Below, one piece after another: positions 1 to 13,206 of a stretch of 64,000 bases of DNA (its first letter is position 1; each line of letters starts with the position of its first letter). The position numbers and the translations under genes are program-made. The stretch is from Burkholderiaceae bacterium 26 (GTDB taxonomy: Bacteria > Pseudomonadota > Gammaproteobacteria > Burkholderiales > Burkholderiaceae). The notes beneath the pieces are model-generated. The model had not been told where the DNA came from and ran no database searches. It worked only from the letters and a program-made list of their open reading frames with translations. The stretch spans positions 62,001 through 126,000 of the forward strand of contig JYOB01000010.1 in assembly GCA_000955795.1 (NCBI GenBank). The letters run 5' to 3'.

Positions 1-1020
1 AAGCCGCCGCGCCCCGCACGCCCTCCGCGCCGCGACGACGACGGCCAGACGCGCGACGCCAAGCCGCGCCGCGTACAAGGCGATCGCCCACCGCGACGCT
101 TTGATGACGAACGTCCTCCGCGTCGATTCAACGACGACCAGCGCCCGCCCCGTCGCGCTGACGACGAGCGCCCGCCGCGACGCTTCGAAGATCGGCCACC
201 TCGTCGGTCCGACGACGAACGTCCTCCGCGACGTTTCGACGATGAACGTCCACCGCGCCGGTTCAACGACGATCAGCGCCCGCCCCGTCGATTCGATGAA
301 GAACGCCCGCGCCGCTATGGCGACGATCAACGCGCGCCGCGTCGTGATGGCGACCAACGTCCTCCACAACGCTTTGACGATGAGCGCCCTCCGCGCCGCT
401 ACGGTGACGACCAACGCCCGCCACGCCGATTCGACGACGAGCAACGCCCGCCGCGCAAGTTCGGCGACGATCAACGGCCGCCCCGTCGTTTCGACGACGA
501 ACGCCCGCGACGCTATGGCGATGATCAACGCGCGCCCCGTCGTGAGGGCGACCAACGCCCCCCGCGACGCTACGGTGACGACCAGCGTCCGCCACGCCGA
601 TTCGACGACGAGCAACGCCCGCCGCGCAAGTTCGGCGACGACCAACGGCCGCCCCGTCGTTTCGACGACGAACGCCCGCGACGCTATGGCGATGATCAAC
701 GCGCGCCCCGTCGTGAGGGTGACCAACGTCCGCCGCGTCGCTTTGACGATGAGCGTCCGCCGCGCCGGTACGGTGACGACCAACGTCCGCCACGCCGATT
801 CGACGATGAGCAACGGCCGCCGCGGCGCTATGGCGACGATCAACGCGCTCCGCGCCGTGAGGGCGATCAACGTCCTCCGCGTCGTTTTGACAATGATCGC
901 CCGCCACGCCGCTTTGAAGATCGTCCAGCCCGTCCGCAACGGCCCGAGCGTGAACGCGAGGAACGCGCTCCGCGCCATGCTGAAGAGCGGGCACCCCGTC
1001 AGGCACCGGAAACCGAATCG
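1..1020 (+). repeat. In-frame degenerate repeats encoding RPPRRFDDE-type units
   Basis: Units of 27-30 bases encode Arg-Pro-Pro-Arg-Arg followed by Phe-Asp-Asp-Glu or Tyr-Gly-Asp-Asp-Gln. Within the tract, 421-591 and 592-762 form a 171-base (57-codon) tandem duplication. Their first roughly 140 bases are nearly identical and the rest has diverged, which suggests recent expansion by slippage or unequal recombination that kept the reading frame. Confidence 0.85.
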
Positions 1021-1791
1021 AGCGGGTTGGTCCGTCTGTCCAAGCGCATGTCCGAACTGGGTCTGTGTTCGCGCCGCGAGGCCGATGAATGGATTCCGCG
1101 CGGCTGGGTGCTGGTGGATGGCGAGCCGGTCACCGAACTTGGATCGCGCGTCAAGCCGGATGCGATCATCGAAATCCATCAGTCGGCGCGCTCCGAGCAA
1201 GGCGAGCGCGTGACTGTGCTGATGCACAAGCCGGTCGGCTACGTGTCGGGCCAGGCAGAAGACGGCTATCAGCCTGCCGTTTCGCTATTCGTGCCGGAAA
1301 ACCAGTGGGAAGCCGATCCCACCCGCAAGCGCTTCGCGCCTTGGCAACGCCGGGCGTTGGCGCCAGCCGGCCGACTGGATATCGACTCCACAGGCTTGCT
1401 GGTGTTGACGCAGGACGGCCGCGTGGCGCGCCACCTGATCGGCGAGGATTCGACGGTCGAGAAGGAATACCTGGTGCGCGTGGTGTGGGATTCGCCGAAC
1501 GGCCTAGTTGAGCGCGACATCTCCAAGGTCTTCCCGGAAGAGTTGATGGAGAAGCTGCGCTTTGGCCTGTCGCTCGACGGCGAAGAACTGAAGCCCGCGA
1601 AGGTGAGCTGGCAGAACGAAGAGCAGCTGCGTTTTGTGCTGCGCGAAGGCAAGAAACGCCAGATCCGCCGCATGTGCGAACAGGTGGGACTGGAGGTGGT
1701 GGGCCTCAAGCGCATCCGCATGGGCAGCATCGTGCTGGGCGACCTGCCGGTCGGCCAGTGGCGCTTCCTGGGGCCGTTCGAGAAGTTCTGA
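1..1791 (+). CDS. rRNA pseudouridine synthase (RsuA/RluB/RluF family) with long Arg-Pro-Asp repeat N-terminus, 5' partial
   Basis: The frame is open from base 1 to the TGA at 1789-1791, so the gene starts left of the window. Bases 1-1020 encode about 340 residues of imperfect RPPRRFDDE / RPPRRYGDDQ repeats, a basic low-complexity region. From base 1027 comes the ordinary enzyme: an S4 RNA-binding domain (RLSKRMSELGLCSRREADEW), then the catalytic domain with GRLDIDSTGLL near base 1370, whose first Asp is the expected catalytic residue. The family isomerises uridine to pseudouridine in rRNA. Which site is modified (RluB-, RluE- or RluF-like) cannot be told. The TTG at 1027 could serve as an internal start, but uninterrupted frame and codon-level repeats favour one long protein. 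Confidence 0.9.
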   Translation, partial: KPPRPARPPRRDDDGQTRDAKPRRVQGDRPPRRFDDERPPRRFNDDQRPPRRADDERPPRRFEDRPPRRSDDERPPRRFDDERPPRRFNDDQRPPRRFDEERPRRYGDDQRAPRRDGDQRPPQRFDDERPPRRYGDDQRPPRRFDDEQRPPRKFGDDQRPPRRFDDERPRRYGDDQRAPRREGDQRPPRRYGDDQRPPRRFDDEQRPPRKFGDDQRPPRRFDDERPRRYGDDQRAPRREGDQRPPRRFDDERPPRRYGDDQRPPRRFDDEQRPPRRYGDDQRAPRREGDQRPPRRFDNDRPPRRFEDRPARPQRPEREREERAPRHAEERAPRQAPETESSGLVRLSKRMSELGLCSRREADEWIPRGWVLVDGEPVTELGSRVKPDAIIEIHQSARSEQGERVTVLMHKPVGYVSGQAEDGYQPAVSLFVPENQWEADPTRKRFAPWQRRALAPAGRLDIDSTGLLVLTQDGRVARHLIGEDSTVEKEYLVRVVWDSPNGLVERDISKVFPEELMEKLRFGLSLDGEELKPAKVSWQNEEQLRFVLREGKKRQIRRMCEQVGLEVVGLKRIRMGSIVLGDLPVGQWRFLGPFEKF

Positions 1792-1811
1792 GGGTGCCCT
1801 CTGCCCCAAAG

Positions 1812-1854
1812 AAAAAAAACCGGTCAACGCATTGCGCGCTGACCGGTTTTTTTA
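1812..1854. terminator. Bidirectional intrinsic terminator
   Basis: An inverted repeat (AACCGGTCA ... TGACCGGTT) is flanked by an A-run on the left and a T-run on the right. It lies between the convergent pseudouridine synthase gene (plus) and lipoprotein gene (minus), so it can end both transcripts. Confidence 0.85.
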
Positions 1855-1869
1855 TGTCTGCCGTCTAGG

Positions 1870-2991
1870 TTACAGACGCGGAGCCTGGCACGCGGCCCCC
1901 GCGGTGTTGGCCGATGCGGGCATGCCAAACACCGCTTGCGCCCCGCAGCGCGAGCCGAACATCTTCGCCTGGTCGTGGCCCACGCCAACCACTTCGTGCG
2001 CCTGGTGGTTGACGCGCCTGCGCCCCGCCATGTGGTGCTCGTAGCGCCAGTAGTTGCGTGCGCGATCCAGGCGCGTCGGGCCCTCCGCCTCGGCACCGCA
2101 GAGCTTGTCGAGCACGCGGTGGTTCGGGTCGTTGTCGCTGGTGCCGGCCAGGTAGGTTACGTGGCGCTGCGCATATCGGTTGAACAGTTGCCGGCCAGTC
2201 TTGCCGGCTGCATACGGGACCATGTCGACCATGCCGTACTTGTAGTGATCGTAGTCCGGGCAGACGCGGGTGCTATAACGTGCGAAGCCCTTGCCGCGGG
2301 GACGCTCCGGCGTGAAATACAGATACGACGACGGATTGGCGACCACGTATTGCAGGTCGATGCCGCGCTTGCGAATGGCTTCGTCCACGTTGTTGAGCAC
2401 GGCGTAGCGCTGCACGATCTGGCCGCCGCCCGAATGACCTGCCACCGTGACGCGCTTGACGTTGGGTGCACGCGCCGGGTCAGTCACGTACCCGATCAGG
2501 TCATCGAGCACCTTGAGCGAGCTCAGATCGGTGTACGGGGCATTGGTGGCGTTGAAGCCGCCGATCCAGCCATCCACCGACCAGACCGGCATGCCGTCAA
2601 AACCCTTGCCCTCATCGGGCGTACCGGGAAAGTTCGGGGCAATCAAAAGGACTTCATCGGGGTTGCGGCCGCTGGCCTGAAGCAGATCGGCGCCCGCGGT
2701 GTAGTAATCGTTGCCGTTGCGCTGCAGACCGTGCTGCACGAATACGACTTCGCGGATGCTGCTCAGGTCACCATCGAGCGGATGGTTGGCGTAGACGGGG
2801 AAATCATAGGCCCCGGCATCCGTGCCCAGATGTACGCGTTGCCAGACCGGACCCTGAGGCTTCTGGGCAACCGGTGCGGCCGCCGGTGTTTCCGGCGTCT
2901 GCGGCCCCGCGCACGCAGCCAACCCCAGCATCGCCGTCATGGCGACCCCAAGCGCCAGCCGGCGCCAGCCCCTCAAACCATCGCGCTTCAT
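1870..2991 (-). CDS. Lipoprotein with alpha/beta-hydrolase fold
   Basis: The chosen ATG at 2991 is preceded by GGAGA at good spacing and begins a lipoprotein signal peptide (basic start, hydrophobic core, lipobox LAAC), giving 373 residues. The frame stays open further upstream, but that would bury the signal peptide. The body has a nucleophile elbow, VTVAGHSGGGQ, with Ser as the likely nucleophile, so it is a serine hydrolase of unknown substrate, probably membrane-anchored in the periplasm. It follows def on the same strand after a short gap and ends at the shared bidirectional terminator. Confidence 0.8.
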   Translation of the reverse strand: MKRDGLRGWRRLALGVAMTAMLGLAACAGPQTPETPAAAPVAQKPQGPVWQRVHLGTDAGAYDFPVYANHPLDGDLSSIREVVFVQHGLQRNGNDYYTAGADLLQASGRNPDEVLLIAPNFPGTPDEGKGFDGMPVWSVDGWIGGFNATNAPYTDLSSLKVLDDLIGYVTDPARAPNVKRVTVAGHSGGGQIVQRYAVLNNVDEAIRKRGIDLQYVVANPSSYLYFTPERPRGKGFARYSTRVCPDYDHYKYGMVDMVPYAAGKTGRQLFNRYAQRHVTYLAGTSDNDPNHRVLDKLCGAEAEGPTRLDRARNYWRYEHHMAGRRRVNHQAHEVVGVGHDQAKMFGSRCGAQAVFGMPASANTAGAACQAPRL

Positions 2992-3059
2992 ATCGTCTCC
3001 GTGGTGGATGAAACATGCGTCCACCCGCCCCCGCAGGTGCGACGCTCCCGCAGTCTTGA

Positions 3060-7256
<4,197 letters not shown>

Positions 7257-10200
7257 TTATGCTGCCTCCGCCATGGTCAGCGCGGCATCCATATCCACCG
7301 CCACGATTCGGGACACACCTTGTTCCTGCATGGTCACACCGATGAGCTGTTGCGCCATTTCCATCGCAATCTTGTTGTGAGAAATAAAAACGAATTGGGT
7401 CTTGTCGGACATGCGCTTGACCATGTTGGCGTAGCGCTCGGTGTTGGCGTCGTCCAGCGGCGCGTCCACCTCGTCCAGCAAGCAGAACGGGGCCGGGTTC
7501 AACTGGAACATCGCAAACACCAGCGCAATCGCCGTCAGCGCTTTCTCGCCGCCCGACAGCAGGTGAATCGTCGAGTTCTTCTTACCCGGCGGCTGTGCCA
7601 TCACCTGCACGCCCGCGTCGAGAATCTCTTCGCCGGTCATCATCAGCTTGGCTTGGCCGCCACCGAACAGCGTCGGGAACAGTTCGCCGAAGTGATAGTT
7701 GACCTGGTCGAACGTGCCTTGCAGCAACGCACGCGTTTCCTGGTCGATCTTGCGGATGGCGTCTTCGAGCGTGGTGATGGCGTCAGTCAAATCGGCCGAT
7801 TGGGCATCGAGGAAGCCCTTGCGCTCGCGCGCCGCAGCCAGCTCGTCGAGCGCGGCCATGTTGACCGGGCCGAGCGCGTTGATGGCGTTGTTGATGCGCG
7901 TAACCTCACCCTGCAGGTACGAAGGCTTGAGGTCGCCCGTCAGGCGTTCGGCCAGCGCGGCTTCGTCCACATTGGCAGCGGTGAGCTGCTCGGTGAACTG
8001 CTCCTGATTCAGGCGTGCTGCCTGCTCCTTCAACTGCAGCTCGGTGATGCGATCGCGCAGCGGTTGCTGGGCACGCTCGGCAGTCAGGCGTTGCTCGTCA
8101 TGCGTGCGCAGTTGCGCGGTCAGCGCATCCAGTTCCATGCGTGCCAGCCCGAGCTTCTCTTCCTTCTCGGCGCGGCGCTCCAGCGCTTCCTGCAGGCCGG
8201 TGTGGGCGGTCTGCTCGTTGATGGTCTCCAGCTCGGCGCGCGCGTTTTCCAGTGTCAGCACGATCTGCTGCGCCTGATCGCTCGCCACCTGGATGTTGCG
8301 CTTCAGTTCGGCAATGCGGTTCTGCAGATTGCGCTCGGCAAAATGAGCTTCCTGTGCGCCGCGCTCCTGGTCACGCAACGCGTTGCGCGCATCGCTCAGA
8401 CGAACTTCAAGCGCCTCGAATGCCTGCTGGCTGTCTTCAAAGCGCGCCTGCATGTCGGCGAGTGCCGCATCGTGCTGCTCGAACGTCGCTTCGGATTCTG
8501 CGCGGATGGCACGCTGCTCTTCGATCTGCGCGCGAATCTCGTCCAACTCGCTGTCGATCTGGCCACTGCGCGCGTTGTAGCGCTCCATCGCCTGCGACAG
8601 CTTGAGCACATCCATCTGCAGCACGTGCACGCGACGCGTGGCCTGCTCGGCGCGGGCACGCACCTGGGTGAGGTTTTGGCTGGCCTGGCTGTACGCCGCT
8701 TCGGCACGCACAGCAGCGCTCTTGGCTTCGTCGGCCAGCAGCATCTGCGCACGCACCTGCTTGTGCAGGTTCTCGATTTCCTGGGCGCGGGCCAGCATAC
8801 CGGCCTGTTCGGAATCGGGCGCGTACAGCTGCACCGATGACCGGCCAATCAGGTGCCCAGCCTTGATGACAAACGTACCGCCTTCCGGTAGCGTCTGGCG
8901 CGCAGCAATCGCAGCCTGCATGTCGTCGGCGATATAGACGTCGGCCAGCCAGTCCTGCAGCACGGCGCGAATGCCCGGCTCTGTCACTTGCACCAGCGAC
9001 ATCAGCGGACGCAACCCCGCCGGCGCCGCCACCGGAAGCGCTGCCGGCGGCGGCGCATAGAAGGCCAGCTTGGCAGGCGGCGCGTCAGCTGCAAACGCCT
9101 TGATCCAGTCCAGGTTGGAGACTTCGAGCGCGCCCAGCTTCTCGCGCAGCACGGCTTCAAGTGCCGGCTCCCAGCCCTGCTCGATCTGCAGCTTCTTCCA
9201 GAAGCGCGGCAGCTCGCTCAGTTCATGCTTGGCCAGCCACGGCTGAACCTTGCCGTCGGTCTGCACGTTCTCTTGCAACTGCTTGAGCGCGGCAAGGCGG
9301 GCTTCCAGGCTGGCGATGGCGGCGGCTTCCGATTGCACGCGGTCTTGCGCGGCGCGGCGTGCCTCGTCGAGCAGCGGCACCTGTGTCTCGGCGTCTTCCA
9401 GCGCGGCTTGCGCTTCGGCCAGCACCTCTTCCTGTTCAGCCAGTTCGGCACGCAGCGTTTCGAGCTGCACGTCGTCCGGCTTGTCCAGGCCGGATGACTC
9501 CTGCGTCAGACGTTCGCGGCGCTGCTCAAGCTGCAGCAAGGCCTGGTCGGCATTGCGCTGGTGTGCGGCTTCGAGTTTGAGCGCCTGCTCCGATTGCAGG
9601 ATCGCAGCGCGCTGATCGTTCAGCGTGGTCTGCGCATCGCGCCATTGCGCTTCCATGCCAGGAAGTTCGTCGGCTTTGCGCGCAACGTCCTCGGAGGCCT
9701 GCGCGGCACGCTCCTCGGCCATGGCGAGCTCTTCCTCAGCGGCGGCAAGATCTTCCTGCGCCTGCTCGCCCTGCGTATGCCACTGCTCTTGCTGCGCGGT
9801 CAGCGTGGCGATCTGCTGCTGGATGCGGTTGCGTGATTCCACCACGTAGCGGATCTCGGCTTCCAGGCGGCTGACCTCGGAGTTGGCTTCGTACAGCGCG
9901 CCCTGTGCGGCGTGCATCGCGTCCGACGACGCGTAATGCGCAACGCGCATCGTTTCGAGTTCGGCCTCGATGTGGCGCAACTGCGCGGTCTGCGCTTCAA
10001 GGTCGATCTGCGCCTGTTCGATGGCGCGCTGATGGCGTTCCTGCTCGGCTTGCGCTTCACGCTTGCGCAGCAGCCACAGCAGTTGTTGCTTTTCTTCGCC
10101 ATCGGCCTGCAGTGCCTGGAAGCGCTGCGCGACTTCGGCCTGGCCCTCGAGCTTTTCGAGATTGGTGCCGAGTTCGCGCAGGATGTCTTCCACGCGCGTG

Positions 10201-10772
10201 AGGTTTTCGCGCGTATCGGAGAGGCGGTTTTCGGTTTCGCGGCGGCGTTCCTTGTACTTCGACACCCCCGCAGCTTCTTCCAGGAAGATGCGCATGTCAT
10301 CGGGCTTGGCCTCGATGATGCGCGAGATCATCCCCTGCCCGATGATGGCGTAGGCGCGCGGCCCAAGGCCCGTGCCGAGGAAGATGTCCTGAATATCGCG
10401 GCGGCGCACCGCCTGGTTGTTGATGAAGTACGAAGAAGTGCCATCGCGGCTCAGAACGCGCTTGACCGCCACCTCGGCGTATTGGCTCCACTGGCCGGCG
10501 GCGCGGCCCTCCGCGTTGTCGAAGACGAGTTCGACGCTGGCCCGGCCAGCCGGCTTGCGCTGGGTCGAGCCGTTGAAGATGACGTCCTGCATCGATTCGC
10601 CACGGAGTTCCGCGGCGCGTGATTCGCCGAGCACCCAGCGCACGGCGTCGATGATGTTGGATTTACCGCAACCGTTCGGGCCGACGATGCCGACAAGCTG
10701 GCCCGGAACATGAAAATTGGTCGGATCGACGAAAGACTTGAAGCCTGCGAGCTTGATCGAAGAGAGGCGCAC
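7257..10772 (-). CDS. smc: Chromosome segregation protein SMC
   Basis: The full-length condensin ATPase has 1171 residues. Residues 31-39 are the Walker A (GPNGCGKSN). Two long coiled-coil arms flank a hinge near the middle. The C-terminal head carries the signature LSGGEKALTA and Walker B FCLLDEVDAPLDD. SMC compacts and organises the chromosome with ScpA/ScpB. The start is a GTG at 10772, which begins the conserved RLSSIKLAGFKSF. It is the first gene of the smc-zipA-ligA-def unit. Confidence 0.97.
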   Translation of the reverse strand: MRLSSIKLAGFKSFVDPTNFHVPGQLVGIVGPNGCGKSNIIDAVRWVLGESRAAELRGESMQDVIFNGSTQRKPAGRASVELVFDNAEGRAAGQWSQYAEVAVKRVLSRDGTSSYFINNQAVRRRDIQDIFLGTGLGPRAYAIIGQGMISRIIEAKPDDMRIFLEEAAGVSKYKERRRETENRLSDTRENLTRVEDILRELGTNLEKLEGQAEVAQRFQALQADGEEKQQLLWLLRKREAQAEQERHQRAIEQAQIDLEAQTAQLRHIEAELETMRVAHYASSDAMHAAQGALYEANSEVSRLEAEIRYVVESRNRIQQQIATLTAQQEQWHTQGEQAQEDLAAAEEELAMAEERAAQASEDVARKADELPGMEAQWRDAQTTLNDQRAAILQSEQALKLEAAHQRNADQALLQLEQRRERLTQESSGLDKPDDVQLETLRAELAEQEEVLAEAQAALEDAETQVPLLDEARRAAQDRVQSEAAAIASLEARLAALKQLQENVQTDGKVQPWLAKHELSELPRFWKKLQIEQGWEPALEAVLREKLGALEVSNLDWIKAFAADAPPAKLAFYAPPPAALPVAAPAGLRPLMSLVQVTEPGIRAVLQDWLADVYIADDMQAAIAARQTLPEGGTFVIKAGHLIGRSSVQLYAPDSEQAGMLARAQEIENLHKQVRAQMLLADEAKSAAVRAEAAYSQASQNLTQVRARAEQATRRVHVLQMDVLKLSQAMERYNARSGQIDSELDEIRAQIEEQRAIRAESEATFEQHDAALADMQARFEDSQQAFEALEVRLSDARNALRDQERGAQEAHFAERNLQNRIAELKRNIQVASDQAQQIVLTLENARAELETINEQTAHTGLQEALERRAEKEEKLGLARMELDALTAQLRTHDEQRLTAERAQQPLRDRITELQLKEQAARLNQEQFTEQLTAANVDEAALAERLTGDLKPSYLQGEVTRINNAINALGPVNMAALDELAAARERKGFLDAQSADLTDAITTLEDAIRKIDQETRALLQGTFDQVNYHFGELFPTLFGGGQAKLMMTGEEILDAGVQVMAQPPGKKNSTIHLLSGGEKALTAIALVFAMFQLNPAPFCLLDEVDAPLDDANTERYANMVKRMSDKTQFVFISHNKIAMEMAQQLIGVTMQEQGVSRIVAVDMDAALTMAEAA

Positions 10773-10954
10773 GTTGTGTTCGTCTCGAAGGGATCAGAAA
10801 AGGGGATAAAGCGGGCGCCCAAGGAACGCGCCTTTGTCGTCACATCTGCACCGGAAAGCGCGGAGTCGCAAGGCACGCCCCAAGGGCGCGGATGGCGCCA
10901 TCATACCATTCGCACCCCTGCCTCCCGCCAATCAAATCGCTACAAAAATGGACG

Positions 10955-10991
10955 AAATTTGCAGCACAGAAGGGCAAATTGCTGCGAATTT
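10955..10991. promoter_or_regulatory. Inverted repeat in the smc / hydrolase intergenic region
   Basis: AAATTTGCAGCA and TGCTGCGAATTT form an inverted repeat with 11 of 12 positions matching and a 13-base centre. It lies in an AT-richer patch of the 250-base gap between smc (starts at 10772, minus) and the hydrolase gene ending at 11023 (minus). There is no T-run, so an operator upstream of smc is more likely than a terminator. The binding protein is unknown. Confidence 0.4.
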
Positions 10992-11022
10992 GTAAGCAGT
11001 TTCACCTTCGTGACAAATCACA

Positions 11023-12087
11023 TCAGTCCGGACGGCGCGTGCGCGAGCGTTCCGGTGTGGCGAGCCAGTCAAGCAGCGCATTGTGCACCGCATCAGGATC
11101 CTGGATCTGTGGCGCATGGCCCGCATCGGGAAATTCCACCAGCGTGGCGCGGGGAATGGCCTTCGCCGCCGCCCGCCCAAGCTCCGGGTAATGGCCAAGC
11201 TGCGCACGCGCTTCCGGCGGGGCGGCGTCCTTGCCGATGGCGGTGGTGTCCTTCTGGCCGATAAGCAGCAGCGTCCAGGGGCGCAACTGGCCGAACTCAT
11301 AGACGACAGGCTGTGTGTAAATCATGTCGTACAGCAGCGCGGAATTCCACGCCACCAGATCGCGCCCCGGGCCGCGGTACATCCCGGCCAACATCTGTAC
11401 CCACGGTTCGTACTGCGTGCGCCATTGCCCGGCGTAGTACGTTGACTGCTCATAGGCGCGGATGCGCTCGGCGGTGGTCTGCTTCTCACGCGCGAACCAT
11501 TGGTCGACGCTCAGGGACGGCACGCCCTTGGCTTTCCAGTCTTCCAGGCCGATCGGGTTGATCATCACGAGCCGGGACACCGCGCTCGGATACATCAGCG
11601 CGTAGCGCGTCGCCAGCATGCCGCCCGTCGAATGGCCAATCATGATGGCCTGTTCGATCCCGAGCGACGCCAGCAACGCATGCGTATTGCTGGCCAGTTG
11701 CTGGAACGTGTACTGATACGCGCGCGGCTTGCTCGATTTGCAGAAACCGATCTGATCCGGTGCGATCACGCGGTAACCGGCGCCCGTGAGCGCGGCAATC
11801 GTGCTCTCCCAGGTGGCGGCGCAGAAGTTCTTGCCGTGCAGCAGCACGGCCACCTGACCGTTCGGCTGCTTGGGCGCGACGTCCAGATACGCCATCTCCA
11901 GCGCATTGCCCTGCGACTCGAACTTGAAGAGCTTGACCGGAGCCGGGTAATCGAAGCCTTCCAGCCGGGGGCCATAGGCGGGGCCGGTCTCTGCCGGAGC
12001 GGCGTGCGCGGCGGTTGCGGCCATCGACAGCGCAACCGTCAGCGCCGCAAGAATCGAGCGAAACAACATCGTCGAACGAAGCAACAT
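11023..12087 (-). CDS. Secreted alpha/beta hydrolase
   Basis: The ATG at 12087 is chosen because GAGGAG lies 8 bases upstream. An upstream in-frame ATG at 12117 lacks this. The 354-residue product begins with a Sec signal peptide ending near AHA-AP. The body is an alpha/beta hydrolase with the nucleophile elbow MIGHSTGGM, an oxyanion-region HGKNFCAATW and a late DAGHAPQ supplying the His. It resembles the broad epoxide-hydrolase / haloalkane-dehalogenase / esterase superfamily, and the substrate is unknown. The EamA transporter gene lies immediately upstream on the same strand, 37 bases away. Confidence 0.8.
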   Translation of the reverse strand: MLLRSTMLFRSILAALTVALSMAATAAHAAPAETGPAYGPRLEGFDYPAPVKLFKFESQGNALEMAYLDVAPKQPNGQVAVLLHGKNFCAATWESTIAALTGAGYRVIAPDQIGFCKSSKPRAYQYTFQQLASNTHALLASLGIEQAIMIGHSTGGMLATRYALMYPSAVSRLVMINPIGLEDWKAKGVPSLSVDQWFAREKQTTAERIRAYEQSTYYAGQWRTQYEPWVQMLAGMYRGPGRDLVAWNSALLYDMIYTQPVVYEFGQLRPWTLLLIGQKDTTAIGKDAAPPEARAQLGHYPELGRAAAKAIPRATLVEFPDAGHAPQIQDPDAVHNALLDWLATPERSRTRRPD

Positions 12088-12124
12088 CGGCAACTCCTCG
12101 GTTGATTTGCGAAACACCGGCAGC

Positions 12125-13054
12125 CTACTTGCGCCGCGACAGCCCCGACAGCGCGCCCGCCAGGATGATGCAGCCGCCGCCCACCATCTCCTGGGGGGAC
12201 AGGCGCTCCGCCGTCAGCAGCGCCGACGACACGGCCGCGACCACAATTTCGAACAGCATGAGCAGCGCCGCGCGATTGGCCGGCAACCGTTGCAGGCCGC
12301 GCTGCACCATCGCATTGCCGCCCACCAGCACGCATGCCATGCCCACCAGCAGCAGCCACGTATTGCCCTGCGAAAACGCCGCCGGCACCGCGTGCACGCC
12401 ATCGAGCAGCAGCGCAGCCGGAAAACCCACCAGCGCGCACCCCGTGAAGACGACCACGGTGCGCATTTCCGGGCGCATGGTTGGATGACGTTGCCCCGCC
12501 AAGCGGGACAGAACGTTGTTGCACGCAAAAGCGAGCCCTGCAACCAGCCCCGCCCATTCCGCCGCTGAACCCGGCCACGGCGTGCCGGCCTCGCCCGACC
12601 ACAACATCGTCATCGCGCCCGACAGTGCCAGGGCGAGCAGCGCACCGCCACGCCAGCCCAGCCGCTCATGCAGCCAGAAGCGCGCCAGCAGGGCCGTCCA
12701 CACGGGTGTCAGGTAGAACAGGAGCAGCACCCGCATGACCGTGCCGTGCACCGTGCCCCAGACAAAACCCGCGTTGGTGATACCCGCCGCGATCCCGAGC
12801 GCCGGAATCAGCCACGACCACTGGAACGTTGAAAAGTGACGACGCAGCACCACCGCGGCCAGCACGGCCGCAGCCGCCCCCGTCATCGACGACGCCAGCA
12901 TGCTGCCAAGACCCCAGCCGGCCAGCAGGCGATACGGATACCAGGAAATGCCCCAGACCGACGCGCCTACAAGGATGAAGAGTGCCGCCGCCCATTGCGG
13001 CTCGTGATGGCTGGCGCTATCCGCTGCGGGCGCCGAAGAAGCAATCGTTGTCAT
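12125..13054 (-). CDS. EamA-family (DMT superfamily) transporter
   Basis: This 309-residue, highly hydrophobic protein has the two-repeat, roughly ten-helix pattern of the EamA/RhaT family of metabolite exporters. Conserved family features include the WGxxWYPYRLL segment early on and PVWTALLARFWLHERLGWRG in the first half. The substrate is not predictable. The start at 13054 is the first Met; no convincing ribosome site precedes it, because a terminator-like hairpin sits directly upstream. The gene is divergent from dapC. Confidence 0.82.
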   Translation of the reverse strand: MTTIASSAPAADSASHHEPQWAAALFILVGASVWGISWYPYRLLAGWGLGSMLASSMTGAAAAVLAAVVLRRHFSTFQWSWLIPALGIAAGITNAGFVWGTVHGTVMRVLLLFYLTPVWTALLARFWLHERLGWRGGALLALALSGAMTMLWSGEAGTPWPGSAAEWAGLVAGLAFACNNVLSRLAGQRHPTMRPEMRTVVVFTGCALVGFPAALLLDGVHAVPAAFSQGNTWLLLVGMACVLVGGNAMVQRGLQRLPANRAALLMLFEIVVAAVSSALLTAERLSPQEMVGGGCIILAGALSGLSRRK

Positions 13055-13063
13055 GTGACCAAT

Positions 13064-13090
13064 AAAAAAACGGCGGGAATCCGCCGCTTC
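13064..13090 (-). terminator. Terminator-like hairpin in the leader of the EamA gene
   Basis: Read on the minus strand, CGGCGG-ATTC-CCGCCG is followed by seven T. It ends about 10 bases before the EamA ATG and on the same strand, where a normal gene-end terminator would not be expected because the neighbour dapC diverges. It may act as a transcription attenuator, or end a short minus-strand transcript. Confidence 0.6.
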
Positions 13091-13137
13091 CTGCAATGTC
13101 CGAGGTGACTGGCCACGCGGCAAGCAGACGTTGGCCG

Positions 13138-13143
13138 TATAAT
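13138..13143 (+). promoter_or_regulatory. -10 element (TATAAT) for the dap operon
   Basis: A perfect TATAAT lies 64 bases before the dapC GTG at 13207. No good -35 is seen at 17 bases. Its position argues against an ATG at 13096 as the dapC start, since that would lie upstream of the promoter. Confidence 0.55.
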
Positions 13144-13206
13144 TTCGGGCTTCCCGGCAAGCGCCAAGCTTGCCCGCTGACCAGCCCAACACCACCGCCC
13201 CACACC

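Noticed and set aside
101-1213. Open frames in +2 and antisense to the pseudouridine synthase repeat, including a 247-codon minus-strand frame at 263-1006
   Set aside because: They are shadows of the repeat: only frame 1 carries the S4 domain and runs uninterrupted into it.
13096-13206. ATG at 13096 as the dapC start
   Set aside because: It lies upstream of the TATAAT at 13138, and the conserved N-terminus begins at the GTG 13207.
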